A stretch of DNA of 64,000 bases from an uncultured Alteromonadaceae bacterium (GTDB lineage Bacteria > Pseudomonadota > Gammaproteobacteria > Enterobacterales > Alteromonadaceae), in NCBI GenBank assembly GCA_913056495.1, contig CAJXMO010000005.1, positions 186,001 through 250,000 on the forward strand, in the 5' to 3' direction. The notes under the pieces are model-generated. The model made no database searches. It was given only the letters and a program-made list of their open reading frames with translations, and was not told the DNA's origin. How positions within the stretch are numbered: position 1 is the stretch's first letter; each line of letters starts with the position of its first letter. The translations under genes and the position numbers were made by a program. Positions 1-10,451 of the stretch are shown here, one piece after another.

Positions 1-1247
1 TCAGGCCGACCTAAATAATCGTCTTCGCTGTACAAACGAATACAGATACCCGCAGCAACACGACCACAGCGCCCTGCTCTTTGGTTTGCACTGGCTTGAG
101 AAATGGCTTCTATCGGCAGGCGCTGAACTTTGGTTCTAGCGCTGTAGCGCGAAATTCGAGCTGTTCCGGGATCAATAACATAGCGAATACCGGGCACGGT
201 TAAAGAGGTTTCGGCTACATTGGTCGCCAATACAATCCGGCGTCCAGTATGAGACTGAAATACTCTGTTTTGTTCAGCATTAGAAAGCCGGGCATATAAC
301 GGCAGGATTTCAGTATCTCTTAATTTTAATGCATTAAGGCCATCGGCTGTGTCTCTGATTTCACGCTCACCATTCATAAAAATCAGAATATCGCCCGGCC
401 CTTCTTTTGATAAAGTTTTAACGGCAGTAAAAATGGATTCAAGCTGATCCTCATCCCCGTTTTCATTATCAACAATAGGTTGATATCTAATCTCTACCGG
501 ATAAGTTCGACCTGAGACTTCAAATACAGGCGCATTATTAAAGTGTTTGGAAAAACGCTCAACATCTATCGTTGCTGACGTAATGATCACTTTTAAATCC
601 GGACGTTTAGGCAGCAGTTGCTTTAAATAACCCAGAATAAAATCTATGTTTAAACTACGTTCATGGGCTTCATCGATAATGATGGTATCGTATTGATTTA
701 AAAATCTGTCTTGCTGGATTTCAGCAAGTAAAATACCGTCAGTCATCAGTTTGATATAGGATTCAGGTTTTGTATGATCATTAAACCTGACTTTATAACC
801 AACATGCTCACCCAAAGGCGTTTTTAATTCTTCCGCTATCCGGCTGGCAACACTTCGGGCCGCAAGACGCCTAGGCTGAGTATGACCAATAAACCCCTTA
901 AGACCACAACCAGCTTCAAGACACATTTTAGGTAACTGAGTGGTTTTACCTGAACCGGTTTCACCCGCAATAATAACGACCTGATTTTTTTGAATTGCAT
1001 CTATGATGTCCGTGCGTTTATCAGACACGGGTAAGTCAGGATATTCAGGCAGGGGAAGATTGTCAGCTCTATGCTTTTTAAACAGAATGGAGGATTCGAC
1101 CTGTTTTAACCAGTTTTCAAATTGAGGTTGACGCTTTTTTAGATCTTTTTGTTTTTCTATATTGAAAAAGCGTTTTTTAAGACGGTAAAAATCTGCTTGG
1201 TAAACTTGCTTAAGTAACTCTAAAGATTGACGATTCAGCTCGGACAA
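1..1247 (-). CDS. hrpA: ATP-dependent RNA helicase HrpA, partial (C-terminus off the window)
   Basis: DEAH-box RNA helicase, a cytoplasmic enzyme that unwinds RNA and is linked to mRNA processing and ribosome rescue. The reverse strand reads without a stop from 1247 to the left edge. I see the P-loop GETGSGKT near residue 95, the DEAH box in IIDEAHERS, the SAT motif (ITSATID), and the QRAGRCGR motif VI near the edge; the match to E. coli HrpA is close over about 415 residues. There is no ATG before the P-loop; the best start is TTG at 1247 (MSELNRQSL), which gives an N-terminus of the usual length. This start lies 4-5 bases behind the T-run of the upstream gene's terminator hairpin, so part of that hairpin must be in the leader. 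The C-terminal half is missing only because the window ends. Confidence 0.93.
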   Translation of the reverse strand, partial: MSELNRQSLELLKQVYQADFYRLKKRFFNIEKQKDLKKRQPQFENWLKQVESSILFKKHRADNLPLPEYPDLPVSDKRTDIIDAIQKNQVVIIAGETGSGKTTQLPKMCLEAGCGLKGFIGHTQPRRLAARSVASRIAEELKTPLGEHVGYKVRFNDHTKPESYIKLMTDGILLAEIQQDRFLNQYDTIIIDEAHERSLNIDFILGYLKQLLPKRPDLKVIITSATIDVERFSKHFNNAPVFEVSGRTYPVEIRYQPIVDNENGDEDQLESIFTAVKTLSKEGPGDILIFMNGEREIRDTADGLNALKLRDTEILPLYARLSNAEQNRVFQSHTGRRIVLATNVAETSLTVPGIRYVIDPGTARISRYSARTKVQRLPIEAISQASANQRAGRCGRVAAGICIRLYSEDDYLGRP

Positions 1248-1251
1248 AAGT

Positions 1252-1279
1252 AAAAACCCCCGTATATACAACGGGGGCT
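1252..1279 (-). terminator. Rho-independent terminator of the CBS gene
   Basis: On the minus strand GCCCCCGT and ACGGGGG pair around a short AT loop, followed by TTTTTA. It sits 60 bases past the CBS-protein stop and directly in front of the TTG start of hrpA. Confidence 0.8.
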
Positions 1280-1339
1280 AATGCTACCAAACCAAGCTTA
1301 TTTTAGCGAGCAAAACCCGCTAATTTGGCCACTTAACCG

Positions 1340-1759
1340 TTAAACTGCCATGTTATATTCTTGCTGCAAGTGAGTATCTATTGCTTTTAAGATTTGATGG
1401 CGGTGAATATTACCAACCAAATGTCCTTCTTCATCAACTACAGGGTAAATTCTTGGGCGTTTCATTGCCATTTGTTGAGCCACTTCCAATACACTGGTTG
1501 TAGGTTTAACGGTCAGCACTTCACGACTCATGATGTCACCAACCCGTGCAACCTGCTCACGATAATATGTAGATTCAATCATCTGGGTCATACAATCCTG
1601 TTCGGATAAAAAGCCGACTAATTTACCTTGTTCGTCCAATACAGGTCCGCCTGACTGATTGACTTCCAGGATACGTTCTACTGCTTCTGCGATAGTCATA
1701 TCAACAGAAAATGTAATGGGTCTTCTCGTCATAAAATCTTGTACAAGTAATGATTTCAT
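1340..1759 (-). CDS. Tandem CBS-domain protein
   Basis: Small cytoplasmic protein of 139 residues made of almost nothing but two CBS domains (about residues 8-60 and 74-128). The typical pattern is visible: VQDFMTRRPITFSVDMTI and VGDIMSREVLTVKPTTSV start the two domains, and VLDEQGKLVGFLSEQD and VVDEEGHLVGNIHRHQ end them. CBS pairs bind adenine nucleotides and sense energy state; the partner of this free-standing pair cannot be read from sequence. The ATG is preceded by GGAG at the right distance. It is transcribed toward hrpA but has its own terminator. General function is confident, specific role unknown. Confidence 0.85.
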   Translation of the reverse strand: MKSLLVQDFMTRRPITFSVDMTIAEAVERILEVNQSGGPVLDEQGKLVGFLSEQDCMTQMIESTYYREQVARVGDIMSREVLTVKPTTSVLEVAQQMAMKRPRIYPVVDEEGHLVGNIHRHQILKAIDTHLQQEYNMAV

Positions 1760-2156
1760 TATTTTTCTCCAGTTTCCGCTGATGTTTTATGGTTACTTTA
1801 ATAGTAGCCCAAAGATGGCGTTAAACTAATATTTTTTATAAAAAAGTTAAAATATTTATACCCATTTATTTTAGATACATAGCTTCATTTATTCATCATT
1901 TTGAATAAATATTCAACGGTAAAACCAATATACCCAAGCTACATAAAAGTTATTCACATCAGGGGGGATAAATTAAGATATGCGTAAAGCCATAATATTA
2001 GATTCAATGTCGGGTTTGAGCCGCGTAGATAGTCGATAAACGCTTGATTTTAAAAGTTGACAATATCAACAGACTTTATAATGGTTAAGATTGAAGCCTG
2101 GGTGAGATTTTATCTGTTTATGCAAAAATAATAAATGTCAGCGTGATTTTGTGTCT
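1760..2156. other. Gene-free spacer with a single DnaA-box-like 9-mer
   Basis: AT-rich spacer between the divergently read flanks of the CBS gene and the DUF2214 gene terminator. It must carry the CBS gene promoter. One TTATTCACA, a match to the DnaA-box consensus, is at 1950-1958. I see no convincing ORF or structured RNA here. Confidence 0.5.
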
Positions 2157-2186
2157 AAAAAAGCCTGATTATATCCACAGGCTTTT
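2157..2186 (-). terminator. Terminator of the DUF2214 gene
   Basis: AAAAGCCTG and CAGGCTTTTTT pair on the minus strand around a 10-base loop, ending in a T-run about 30 bases past the stop of the gene ending at 2217. Confidence 0.75.
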
Positions 2187-2216
2187 GGGTATTAATCACT
2201 TTAAGCAATGCACTTT

Positions 2217-2648
2217 CTAAGCTAAGCCATATCCGGCAGCCATAAAAACGGCAGCAAGTGGCATGAATACCAATAACAAAGACTCAAAACGTACGATATG
2301 TATCAGATATTTTGGCACTTGAATAACGTCTTGCTGAGGCTTGTGTTTAATAAAAAATACCGTAGGCGCAATGGAAGCAAGGGCCATTAAAACAAACAAA
2401 GTCATTTTAATATGAAATACCGGATTTTTAGAATAGAACTCTGCAGGTTTACCCACCCAAAGTAGCAAAGCGATACCCGCGATTAAAACAACAATTGCGC
2501 TTATGCCATATACTCTGTCGATAATTTTTAACTGTTTAAACTGTGCAACTGTAATTTCCGGTTTTAATAACACATGCTGCGCCACCAAAGCCGAACTAAA
2601 TACAATAATACCGATAAAGTGGGCATAACGAACTAAGATATCTAACAT
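2217..2648 (-). CDS. DUF2214 family inner-membrane protein
   Basis: Integral membrane protein of 143 residues with four hydrophobic segments (about 5-25, 47-67, 82-102, 120-140). The start MLDILVRYAHFIG, the conserved Asp-Arg-Val-Tyr after the first helix and the late RFESLLLVFMPLAAVFMA segment fit the DUF2214 family; no function is established for it. An upstream extension is open to 2708, but the ATG at 2648 has AAGGAAA in front of it and gives the family's usual N-terminus. It lies behind the purL terminator, so it is probably transcribed alone. Confidence 0.75.
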   Translation of the reverse strand: MLDILVRYAHFIGIIVFSSALVAQHVLLKPEITVAQFKQLKIIDRVYGISAIVVLIAGIALLLWVGKPAEFYSKNPVFHIKMTLFVLMALASIAPTVFFIKHKPQQDVIQVPKYLIHIVRFESLLLVFMPLAAVFMAAGYGLA

Positions 2649-2706
2649 ATATTTTCCTTGTTTAAACTTATTGGGATAAAACACTTTAAAACACAACAAA
2701 GGATAC

Positions 2707-2738
2707 AAAAAAGGCGAACTGCTAAGTTCGCCTTTTAA
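2707..2738 (-). terminator. Terminator of purL
   Basis: Perfect stem AAGGCGAACT / AGTTCGCCTT with a four-base loop and a T-run on the minus strand, 20 bases past the purL stop. Confidence 0.88.
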
Positions 2739-2756
2739 ATCCGACTATGGTGTTGC

Positions 2757-5700
2757 TTAACCCACAAATACGCGGGCATTACGGAACATACGGGTCCAAG
2801 GGCTATCCTCTTTCCAGTCGTCCGGATACCAAGAGTTAGAAACAGCCCGGAATACACGTTCCGGGTGAGGCATCATAATAGTTACACGACCATCTGTTGT
2901 GGTCAATGATGTAATACCATTTGGTGAACCATTCGGATTAGCCGGATACTGGCTGGTAACATCGCCATAGTTATTAACATAACGCAGTGCAATTGTGCCA
3001 CTGTTTTCAGCAGTCGTTAATGCATCCGCATTGGCAAACTCTGCACGACCCTCACCGTGAGAAACCGCGATCCCCATGCGAGAGCCTTCCATACCATTAA
3101 AGAAGATTGAGTTCGATTTTTGAACTTCAACCATGCTGAAACGTGCTTCGAATCGCTCTGAATTATTGCGAACAAATCTAGGCCAATGATCAGAACCCGG
3201 AATTAACTCTTTTAAGGTACTTAACATCTGACAACCGTTACATACACCCAACGCAAAAGTCGCTTCACGCTCAAAGAAACTCTGGAACTGATCACGCGCT
3301 CTGTCATTAAACAGAATTGATTTTGCCCAACCTTCACCAGCACCTAATACATCACCGTATGAGAAACCGCCACAGGCAACTAAACCTTGGAATTGTTCAA
3401 GTGTGATACGACCAGATAATACATCACTCATATGTACATCGTGTGCTTCAAAGCCGGCCCGATCGAATGCCGCTGCCATTTCAACATGAGAGTTCACACC
3501 CTGTTCACGTAAAATAGCCATTTTAGGCGCAGCACCTTTATTAATAAATGGTGCTGCTACATCTTCATTCAAATCAAAATTTAGTACCGGTTGCATGCCT
3601 GGATCGTTTGCATCGGCTTTGGCATCAAATTCTTGTTGCGCACATTCCGGATTATCACGCAATGCTTGCATATGACGTGTGGTTTCAGCCCAGATTTGAC
3701 GATACTTAACCCGGCTTTCATTAATCACGTTTTCGCCGTTAAATTGAATCTTGATGATATCATCTGAATTCAAAGTACCGATAACATGAGCATTATCAGC
3801 TAAACCGTTATCTGCCAATACCGCCTGAACTTGCGCTAAATCTTCAGATTTAACCTGAATCACAGCACCTAACTCTTCTGCGAATAAGGCAGATAGCGCA
3901 TCAGAACCCGTTTCAGAGATATCAAGGCTTACACCGGTTTTACCGGCAAAGGCCATTTCTGTGATCGTTGAGAATAAACCGCCATCCGATCTATCGTGAT
4001 AAGCCAATAATTTTTGTTCAGCCATTAATGCCTGAATTGAATTAAAGAAGCCTTTTAGTAATTCAGGAGAATCTAAATCAGGGCCCTGCTCACCTAACGC
4101 TTTATAAACCTGAGCTAAACAAGAAGCACCTAAACGGTTTTGTTTATTACCCAAATCAATTAACACTAACTGAGTTTCACCTTTATCAGTGCGCAGTTGA
4201 GGCGTTAAGGTATTACGGACATCTTCAACACGAGCAAATGAAGTGATAATGAGTGACATTGGCGCTGTAACGGTTTTATCTTCACCCTTGTCATTCCATG
4301 CCGTTTTCATTGACATTGAATCTTTACCAACCGGAATCGTAATGCCTAGTGCCGGACACAATTCTTCACCCACGGCTTTAACCGCTTCATAAAGACCTGC
4401 ATCTTCACCCGGATGCCCTGCTGCACTCATCCAGTTTGCAGATAACTTAATGCGTTTTAAATCACCAATATCAGCGGCTGCAATATTAGTAATACTCTCA
4501 GCTACCGCCATACGAGCTGAAGCACCAAAGTTTAATAACGCAAGCGGCGTGCGCTCACCCATAGCCATAGCTTCACCATGGTATGAATCCAACGAGGCTG
4601 TTGTCACTGCAACGTCAGCAACCGGAACCTGCCACGGGCCAACCATTTGGTCACGTGCAACCATACCAGTAACAGAGCGATCACCTATCGTAATTAAGAA
4701 GGTTTTTTCAGCAACAGTTGGTAATCTCAATACCCGCTCAGCCGCTTCTTTAATCTCAACATCAGAGGTATCAAAAGCGACAGCATTTAATTGTGCTGAT
4801 TTTACATCTTTTTGAATTTTAGGCGTTTTCCCTAATAAAACATCTAATGGTAAATCAATAGGTTTATTGCCAAAATGAGGATCATCCAAACGTAAATGAC
4901 GCGCTTCGGTCGCTTCACCAATTACAGCATATAATGCGCGCTCACGTTCACAGATTTTTGCAAACACATCAATTTTGTCTGCAGGTATCGCCATGACATA
5001 GCGTTCCTGAGATTCGTTACACCAGATTTCAAGTGGTGACATGCCTGGCTCATCGTTCGGCACATCACGTAAATTGAAAATGCCGCCACGCTCGCCGTCA
5101 TTAACGAGTTCTGGCATTGCATTCGATAAACCGCCCGCACCTACATCGTGAATAAATGCTATCGGGTTGTCATCGCCCATCTGCCAGCATTTATCGATAA
5201 CTTCCTGACAACGACGTTCCATTTCCGGGTTTTCACGTTGAACTGACGCAAAATCTAAATCTGCACTTGACTGACCTGATGCCATTGAAGACGCTGCACC
5301 GCCACCAAGACCTATGTTCATCGCAGGACCACCCAGCACAACCAGTTTGGCCCCTACCGGAATGATACCTTTTTGAACATGGTCAGTACGGATATTACCT
5401 AAGCCGCCCGCTAACATAATTGGTTTATGATAACCACGAACTTCTTGACCATTAAAGCTGTTCACTTCAGCTTCGAATGTACGGAAATAACCTAACAATG
5501 CAGGACGACCAAATTCATTGTTAAACGCAGCGCCGCCTAACGGGCCATCAATCATAATATCTAATGCGTTAACAATGCGCTCTGGTTTGCCATAGTTAAT
5601 TTCCCATGGCTGCGTAAAATCAGGAATGTTTAAGTTAGATACGGTAAAACCGGCTAAACCTGCTTTTGGTTTGGAACCACGACCGGTTGCGCCTTCATCA

Positions 5701-6650
5701 CGGATTTCACCACCTGACCCAGTTGCTGCACCCGGGAACGGAGAAATAGCAGTTGGGTGATTGTGCGTTTCTACCTTCATCAGAATTTCAATGTTTTCCT
5801 GATGATAGTTATAAATACCTGTATCAGCATCAGCAAAATAACGGCCTGCTACTGAACCGTCCATAACGGCTGCATTATCTTTATAAGCAGACTGTACATA
5901 ATCAGGTGTGATTTCAAAGGTGTTTTTAATCATTTTAAATAATGATTTAGGTTGAGCCACCCCATCAATCACCCAGTCAGCATTAAATATTTTATGGCGA
6001 CAATGCTCTGAGTTTGCCTGTGCAAACATGTAGAGTTCGATATCGTTTGGATTTCGATCTAACTTAATAAAGCTTTCAACTAAATAATCAATTTCATCTT
6101 CTGCAAGTGCAAGACCTAACTCAACATTTGCTTTTGCTAAAGCGTCTCGTCCGCCAGCTAAAACATCAATGGTCGTAAATGGTTTAGGTTCTGATTTGGT
6201 AAATAAAGCTTGTGCCTGTTGCATTTGTGAAAACACAGATTCAACCATACGGTCATGCAATATAGCTTGTAAGTCAGTTAACTGGCCTGCTGATAAAGAC
6301 TCAGTTGTTTCTACATAATAAGCAATGCCGCGCTCAATGCGTTTAACCTGAGCTAAACCACAGTTACGGGCTATATCAGTCGCTTTAGAAGACCAAGGTG
6401 AAATCGTACCAGGTCGTGGCGTCACTAAAATTAACTGGCCTTTTGGCTCATGCTCTTCAATGGTTGGACCATACTCAAGCAACTTATTTAATTTAGCGAG
6501 TTCGTCGTCTGACAAGTCAGCTGTTAAGTCAACAAAATGCATATATTCGGCATAGATACCACTAACAGCAAGATTCATTTTTGCGCAACTGGCAAGCAGT
6601 TTATTTACGCGAAAATCAGAAAGTGCGGGAGCGCCACGCAAGATTTCCAT
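2757..6650 (-). CDS. purL: Phosphoribosylformylglycinamidine synthase
   Basis: Large single-chain FGAM synthase, the fourth step of purine synthesis: FGAR + glutamine + ATP to FGAM. The 1297 residues match the gammaproteobacterial length (E. coli 1295). Order: PurS-like N-domain (to ~150), linker, two AIR-synthetase-like halves with [10 protein letters not shown] and the GGAASSM loop, and a C-terminal class I glutamine amidotransferase with the nucleophile in LGVCNGCQM and the His/Glu pair in PHPER near 1262-1264. A GTG at 6662 is in frame, but AGGTGA there serves as the ribosome site for the ATG at 6650, which gives [11 protein letters not shown] exactly as in E. coli. I see no obvious PurR palindrome upstream. 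It is divergent from mltF, a conserved arrangement. Confidence 0.97.
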   Translation of the reverse strand: MEILRGAPALSDFRVNKLLASCAKMNLAVSGIYAEYMHFVDLTADLSDDELAKLNKLLEYGPTIEEHEPKGQLILVTPRPGTISPWSSKATDIARNCGLAQVKRIERGIAYYVETTESLSAGQLTDLQAILHDRMVESVFSQMQQAQALFTKSEPKPFTTIDVLAGGRDALAKANVELGLALAEDEIDYLVESFIKLDRNPNDIELYMFAQANSEHCRHKIFNADWVIDGVAQPKSLFKMIKNTFEITPDYVQSAYKDNAAVMDGSVAGRYFADADTGIYNYHQENIEILMKVETHNHPTAISPFPGAATGSGGEIRDEGATGRGSKPKAGLAGFTVSNLNIPDFTQPWEINYGKPERIVNALDIMIDGPLGGAAFNNEFGRPALLGYFRTFEAEVNSFNGQEVRGYHKPIMLAGGLGNIRTDHVQKGIIPVGAKLVVLGGPAMNIGLGGGAASSMASGQSSADLDFASVQRENPEMERRCQEVIDKCWQMGDDNPIAFIHDVGAGGLSNAMPELVNDGERGGIFNLRDVPNDEPGMSPLEIWCNESQERYVMAIPADKIDVFAKICERERALYAVIGEATEARHLRLDDPHFGNKPIDLPLDVLLGKTPKIQKDVKSAQLNAVAFDTSDVEIKEAAERVLRLPTVAEKTFLITIGDRSVTGMVARDQMVGPWQVPVADVAVTTASLDSYHGEAMAMGERTPLALLNFGASARMAVAESITNIAAADIGDLKRIKLSANWMSAAGHPGEDAGLYEAVKAVGEELCPALGITIPVGKDSMSMKTAWNDKGEDKTVTAPMSLIITSFARVEDVRNTLTPQLRTDKGETQLVLIDLGNKQNRLGASCLAQVYKALGEQGPDLDSPELLKGFFNSIQALMAEQKLLAYHDRSDGGLFSTITEMAFAGKTGVSLDISETGSDALSALFAEELGAVIQVKSEDLAQVQAVLADNGLADNAHVIGTLNSDDIIKIQFNGENVINESRVKYRQIWAETTRHMQALRDNPECAQQEFDAKADANDPGMQPVLNFDLNEDVAAPFINKGAAPKMAILREQGVNSHVEMAAAFDRAGFEAHDVHMSDVLSGRITLEQFQGLVACGGFSYGDVLGAGEGWAKSILFNDRARDQFQSFFEREATFALGVCNGCQMLSTLKELIPGSDHWPRFVRNNSERFEARFSMVEVQKSNSIFFNGMEGSRMGIAVSHGEGRAEFANADALTTAENSGTIALRYVNNYGDVTSQYPANPNGSPNGITSLTTTDGRVTIMMPHPERVFRAVSNSWYPDDWKEDSPWTRMFRNARVFVG

Positions 6651-6863
6651 AAGCAGATTCACCTGAAATACTTAGAAGATAGGATTAAAGCCGCATATTA
6701 TAGTGAAATTTAACAAATTTACCATCCATTGACTGAAATTCAGTGAAATGATTTTCAGCAACAAAAACTCAGCACAAAACCTAGCCCTATAAATCCTTGA
6801 TAATTGACCTATCAGGTTCAATTCAGCTAATCTAAGCGTCAGAATTTCAATTAATTAGTTAAT

Positions 6864-8306
6864 ATGGCCGCCACTAAAACGATAATGTCAAAGTATTACC
6901 GCGTAATTACTTGTATAAGTGTTCTTTTTCTACTGACGGCATGTCAGTTTGAACAACCAAAATCACAAGCTGAAATTATCGGCGAGACTGGCAAAATTCG
7001 CGTCGGCACTATTTATGGCCCAACCAGCTATTATCTGACATCAGAAGGTGCAGCCGGATTTGAATATGAACTGGCGTCAGAGCTGGCTCGATATTTAAAT
7101 GTTGAATTAGAAATTGTCCCTGTTTATGACCTGGCGGAATTATTTGATCTACTGGATACAAATCAGGTTGACATTCTTGCCGCCAGCTTGACCGCAACAG
7201 ATGCCCGTAAAAAAACCTACCGTTTTGCGCCCAGTTATCAGAATATCAGCGAAAAACTGGTCTTTAAACAAGGAAATGAAAGGCCAAGAGACTGGGCTGA
7301 TATACAGGGTAAATTGGTTATCACCGCAAAAAGCAGCCATCAGGAAACGCTGGAAAAACTAAACCTTGAAAATATTGACTGGGAAACCACCACAGAACAA
7401 GGTCCGGAAGAGCTGATTCAGGCGGTTTTGAATGATGAAATTGATTACACCATTGTTGACTCAAATGTGCTGGCGATAAACCGACGTATTTTCCCAAATT
7501 TAAGCATAGGATTTACCGTTTCAGAAGAACTCGAACTGGGCTGGGCCATCGCCCAAACCCAAGATGATAGCCTGTATGCGCTTTTAATCGACTTTTTTGG
7601 TTCGCTTCATCAAAATGGGGAATTTGCCCGTATTGAAGATAAATATTTTGGACATGTTAAGACGTTTGATTATGTGGATACCCGAAGTTTTATTGAGTCA
7701 ATTGAACATACCCTGCCCGATTATCAGGCTTGGTTTGAAACCTATGCCAAACAATATGAAATAGACTGGCGATTGTTGGCGGCCCAAAGCTACCAGGAAA
7801 GTCATTGGGATCCAAGAGCAAAATCGCCAACCGGGGTGCGTGGTATCATGATGCTGACTTTGCCAACGGCAAAACAGATGGGGGTTAAAAGCCGGTTAGA
7901 TGCCGAGCAAAATATTCGCGGTGGCGCTCGTTATTTTGCTTCGCTGCACTCGAGAATTCCCGACCGAATAACCGAGCCGGACAGAACCTGGTTTGCACTT
8001 GCAGCCTATAACATTGGTTTAGGTCATTTGGAAGATGCACGCCGAATTGCCCAGTCTCAGGGGGCAAATCCGGATAAATGGCATCAGGTAAAACGGTATT
8101 TGCCGCTGTTACAGAAAAAACGGTTTTATAAAAACACCCGTTATGGTTATGCCCGTGGTAATGAAGCGGTCACCTATGTTGAAAATATTCGCCGTTATTA
8201 TGATTCCCTGGTTTGGTTTTTTGGCCCGGATCATCAGCTTGAGCCCGAATTTACGCAACCCGCTCAAGTAAAAAGTGATGATTCGTCAGTTGCAGAAAGT
8301 TTGTAA
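6864..8306 (+). CDS. mltF: Membrane-bound lytic murein transglycosylase F
   Basis: Cleaves peptidoglycan glycan strands to 1,6-anhydro-muropeptides at the outer membrane. The N-terminus carries a lipoprotein signal with the lipobox LTAC. Residues ~45-275 form a solute-binding-protein-like domain (RVGTIYGPTSYY...), and ~295-450 the SLT domain with the catalytic Glu in YQESHWDP, followed by SPTGVRGIMMLT and the late YGYARGNEAVTYVENIRRY. The match to E. coli MltF is collinear. The first ATG (6864) and the one at 6885 are both possible; neither has a clear ribosome site, and the second gives the more typical 20-residue signal peptide. E. coli MltF is not always listed as a lipoprotein, so the clear lipobox is worth noting. 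Confidence 0.94.
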   Translation: MAATKTIMSKYYRVITCISVLFLLTACQFEQPKSQAEIIGETGKIRVGTIYGPTSYYLTSEGAAGFEYELASELARYLNVELEIVPVYDLAELFDLLDTNQVDILAASLTATDARKKTYRFAPSYQNISEKLVFKQGNERPRDWADIQGKLVITAKSSHQETLEKLNLENIDWETTTEQGPEELIQAVLNDEIDYTIVDSNVLAINRRIFPNLSIGFTVSEELELGWAIAQTQDDSLYALLIDFFGSLHQNGEFARIEDKYFGHVKTFDYVDTRSFIESIEHTLPDYQAWFETYAKQYEIDWRLLAAQSYQESHWDPRAKSPTGVRGIMMLTLPTAKQMGVKSRLDAEQNIRGGARYFASLHSRIPDRITEPDRTWFALAAYNIGLGHLEDARRIAQSQGANPDKWHQVKRYLPLLQKKRFYKNTRYGYARGNEAVTYVENIRRYYDSLVWFFGPDHQLEPEFTQPAQVKSDDSSVAESL

Positions 8307-8415
8307 TTTATACTGATTATTTTAAAGTGAATAAAAAATTCATTTATTTGTCCTTGTATAAACCGCTAAAAGTGGATATAAAATAGTGATATATCTATTT
8401 CATTGATTTATCGCT

Positions 8416-8832
8416 ATGATCCGTGAAGCTCGGTTAACCGACATTCCAGACTTTATCAGAATACGCCAGCAACCTTCAGATAACCCATTAGATCAATCTA
8501 AACCCATCCCAATGCTCTGTTATCAGCAGTATTTAACCAAATACGGAAAAGGCTGGGTTCATACTGGCAAACACGGAATTTGCGGTTACGTCATCAGTTC
8601 AAAAAAAGAAAGCACCATATGGGCGCTGTTTGTTGAACAAAATTATCAGGGTCAGGGCATTGGCAAAGCCTTACTGCAAACTGCAACGCGTTGGCTTAAC
8701 CAAAATGGCATAGACAAAATTTATCTCTCTACCGCGGTTAACAGTCAAGCTGAATACTTTTATCAACACCTGGGCTGGCACAGAGGCTCGCCACTTGAAA
8801 CCGGGCAAGTCACTTATACTTCATCCAGGTAA
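8416..8832 (+). CDS. GNAT family N-acetyltransferase
   Basis: Single GNAT domain of 138 residues. The acetyl-CoA pyrophosphate-binding motif is plain in QGQGIGKALL, preceded by the IWALFVEQNYQ strand and followed by LSTAVNSQAEYFYQHLGWHR, the usual strand 6 and helix. The N-terminal IREARLTDIPDFIRIR is typical of small-molecule acetyltransferases. The substrate cannot be told. It stands alone, 110 bases after mltF and convergent with the next gene. Confidence 0.82.
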   Translation: MIREARLTDIPDFIRIRQQPSDNPLDQSKPIPMLCYQQYLTKYGKGWVHTGKHGICGYVISSKKESTIWALFVEQNYQGQGIGKALLQTATRWLNQNGIDKIYLSTAVNSQAEYFYQHLGWHRGSPLETGQVTYTSSR

Positions 8833-8847
8833 AGATATTCATTGCTA

Positions 8848-9267
8848 TCACTGAACATATTCCACTTGCCCAAATTCGTCAAAGCGAATAATGACCTCCA
8901 CATACTGAAGCTTTAGATCATCAATATATTTGCCTTGATTACAAGCGGGTCCATAAATCCAATATTGTTTCAGGGCGCTTAAAATCTCATTTTTTAAAGC
9001 GGCTTTTGGCTTCTCACCTGTAAATTTAATATTGCTGGGTTTGCCATTTGAATCGACAATAAAATTAAAATTTACTTGCGCTGACTTTGTATAATTTGCA
9101 GGGTAGTTTGGATCTGCACGCACAATTGCTTTTGGAAATGGCGTTGTCATAGGATGACCACTTCGGCTAACGCATTGTTTATCATAGGCAGAACTAAGTC
9201 CTGTATCGGTTGATGCACATCCAAATAGCAGTAGGCTAGCAATGAGTAAAATAAAATTTTTTGTCAC
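8848..9267 (-). CDS. Small lipoprotein with a TonB C-terminal-like domain
   Basis: Predicted outer-membrane lipoprotein of 139 residues: signal peptide with lipobox LFGC, then a segment resembling the TonB C-terminal fold (YPANYTKSAQVNFNFIVDSNGKPSNIKF and a later VEVIIRFDEFG). There is no proline-rich spanner or TonB transmembrane anchor, so it is unlikely to be an energy transducer. The start is decided by AAGGAG followed six bases later by GTG at 9267; the longer TTG reading to 9288 would contain its own ribosome site. Function unknown. Confidence 0.65.
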   Translation of the reverse strand: MTKNFILLIASLLLFGCASTDTGLSSAYDKQCVSRSGHPMTTPFPKAIVRADPNYPANYTKSAQVNFNFIVDSNGKPSNIKFTGEKPKAALKNEILSALKQYWIYGPACNQGKYIDDLKLQYVEVIIRFDEFGQVEYVQ

Positions 9268-9441
9268 GGACAACTCCTTAAAAAACAAAGATTAATGGCA
9301 TCCTAAATAACCACATTCAATCACACTTACTCACAATAATTCAACAAAAATCTAAAACACGCGTTTTGCCTATACTAAAATAAAATTGAAGGAAACCGAC
9401 AATTAACGACTGAGGTTATTAAATTTGCTTGATTAAACTTG

Positions 9442-9474
9442 ACCAAAGTTAAACCCAAAGCATTTAACTTTGGT
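9442..9474. repeat. Perfect 12-bp inverted repeat, hairpin-like
   Basis: ACCAAAGTTAAA and TTTAACTTTGGT face each other across a nine-base loop, followed on the plus strand by TTTTG. It could be an operator or the end of a small transcript; no plus-strand gene precedes it closely. Confidence 0.6.
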
Positions 9475-9555
9475 TTTGTATAGATAAATTTTGTTAAAAT
9501 TCAATAGCTTGGGGGTAAAGGGGATAATTGTTTTTTCAAAAATGTTGAGCGCTTA

Positions 9556-9590
9556 ATTTAAGGCAAGCCAGCGTCTAGCTTACCTTAAAT
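9556..9590 (-). terminator. Imperfect hairpin at the end of the DUF4198 gene
   Basis: TTTAAGGnAAGC pairs with GCTTnCCTTAAA around nine bases, 16 bases past the stop of the minus-strand gene ending at 9606. There is no T-run, so it may be an mRNA-stabilising hairpin and not an intrinsic terminator. Confidence 0.4.
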
Positions 9591-9605
9591 GTTAGTTCAT
9601 CCTGT

Positions 9606-10451
9606 TTATAACGACTGGACTTCAAAAACGGCAACATAGGTTGCGCGTCTTTCTTTAGCGGGTGCTTTCGCCTTTTTATCACTATATTCAGCTTCTAACC
9701 AATATTGTCCGGCATCGTCAAAGTTAACTTCAAACTGACCATTTGCATCTGTAGTTAGCTTGACCACTTGCGGATCATCACGATACTTTTCGCCTTCTTT
9801 TACAAGCGTAATTTGAGCCCCTTCAATCGCTTCACCATCTAAAATCAACTTAAATTGGGCTGTTTCACCCGTGTATAAATCAGTCGGATGCGTGATTGGT
9901 GCTAACTCTATACCTTGTCCCGTTGGCTTTATTGATTCGTTACTAGGTTCACCGAGTGAAACAAAAACTTCAACTCGTCTTGAAGCGTTAACCACATTTA
10001 AATCTGTTGCCGTTTTTGGTACCTGCTGATGAAACTCAGCAATTGTCCCTGTTTTACCTCTGCCGGGCCACATTTTACGGTTGCCTTCCTCATCTTTCCA
10101 AAATGCCATTAAGGTATTGCTTGCACTATACACGCGATAAGTACCTTGTTCATTCAGCTGCAAGTCAAACACTGAACGGTATTTTAATTTGGCTTTATTT
10201 TGAAGTTCAACGGCCTTTCCACTTGGTGAAACCGCATTAAAGTTATCCAGCCCCAAAGCAAAATGATCAGGGAAGAATATGGTATTGGCAACAGCGGCGT
10301 CAAATGTAACCCAGGCTTCTTCACCTGATACAACCGTTGTACTCGGCTTAACCCAAAGCCGGTGAGCCTGAGCAGTTTGCGTGGTAAACAGGCCCAGAGC
10401 AAGCGTTGTCGCTACCAGACTTTTCATTGTTTTTGTCATTTTAATCTTCAT
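9606..10451 (-). CDS. DUF4198 periplasmic protein, iron-operon associated
   Basis: Exported protein of 281 residues with a Sec signal peptide ending TTQTAQA before HRLWVKP, the hallmark start of DUF4198 proteins. The rest is predicted beta-rich, with two Ig-like segments (VSGEEAWVTFDAAVANT and TGETAQFKLILDGEAIEGAQITL ... TTDANGQFEVNF). Proteins of this family sit in Fur- or Ni/Co-linked uptake operons with PepSY and DUF2271 proteins; the biochemical role is unproven. Its ATG follows the stop codon of the upstream gene with no gap and has GGAGCC as ribosome site, so the two are translationally coupled and share the Fur-box promoter. Confidence 0.82.
   Translation of the reverse strand: MKIKMTKTMKSLVATTLALGLFTTQTAQAHRLWVKPSTTVVSGEEAWVTFDAAVANTIFFPDHFALGLDNFNAVSPSGKAVELQNKAKLKYRSVFDLQLNEQGTYRVYSASNTLMAFWKDEEGNRKMWPGRGKTGTIAEFHQQVPKTATDLNVVNASRRVEVFVSLGEPSNESIKPTGQGIELAPITHPTDLYTGETAQFKLILDGEAIEGAQITLVKEGEKYRDDPQVVKLTTDANGQFEVNFDDAGQYWLEAEYSDKKAKAPAKERRATYVAVFEVQSL

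Larger units (their letters stand above)
9268..9605. other. Gene-free spacer with two inverted repeats
   Basis: Between two minus-strand genes. It holds a perfect 12-base inverted repeat (9442-9474) and an imperfect one (9556-9590) near the DUF4198 gene end. No coding signal is seen. Confidence 0.5.

Noticed and set aside
1950..1958. Lone TTATTCACA near the CBS gene as an origin signal
   Set aside because: A single 9-mer is expected by chance in AT-rich DNA; no cluster surrounds it.
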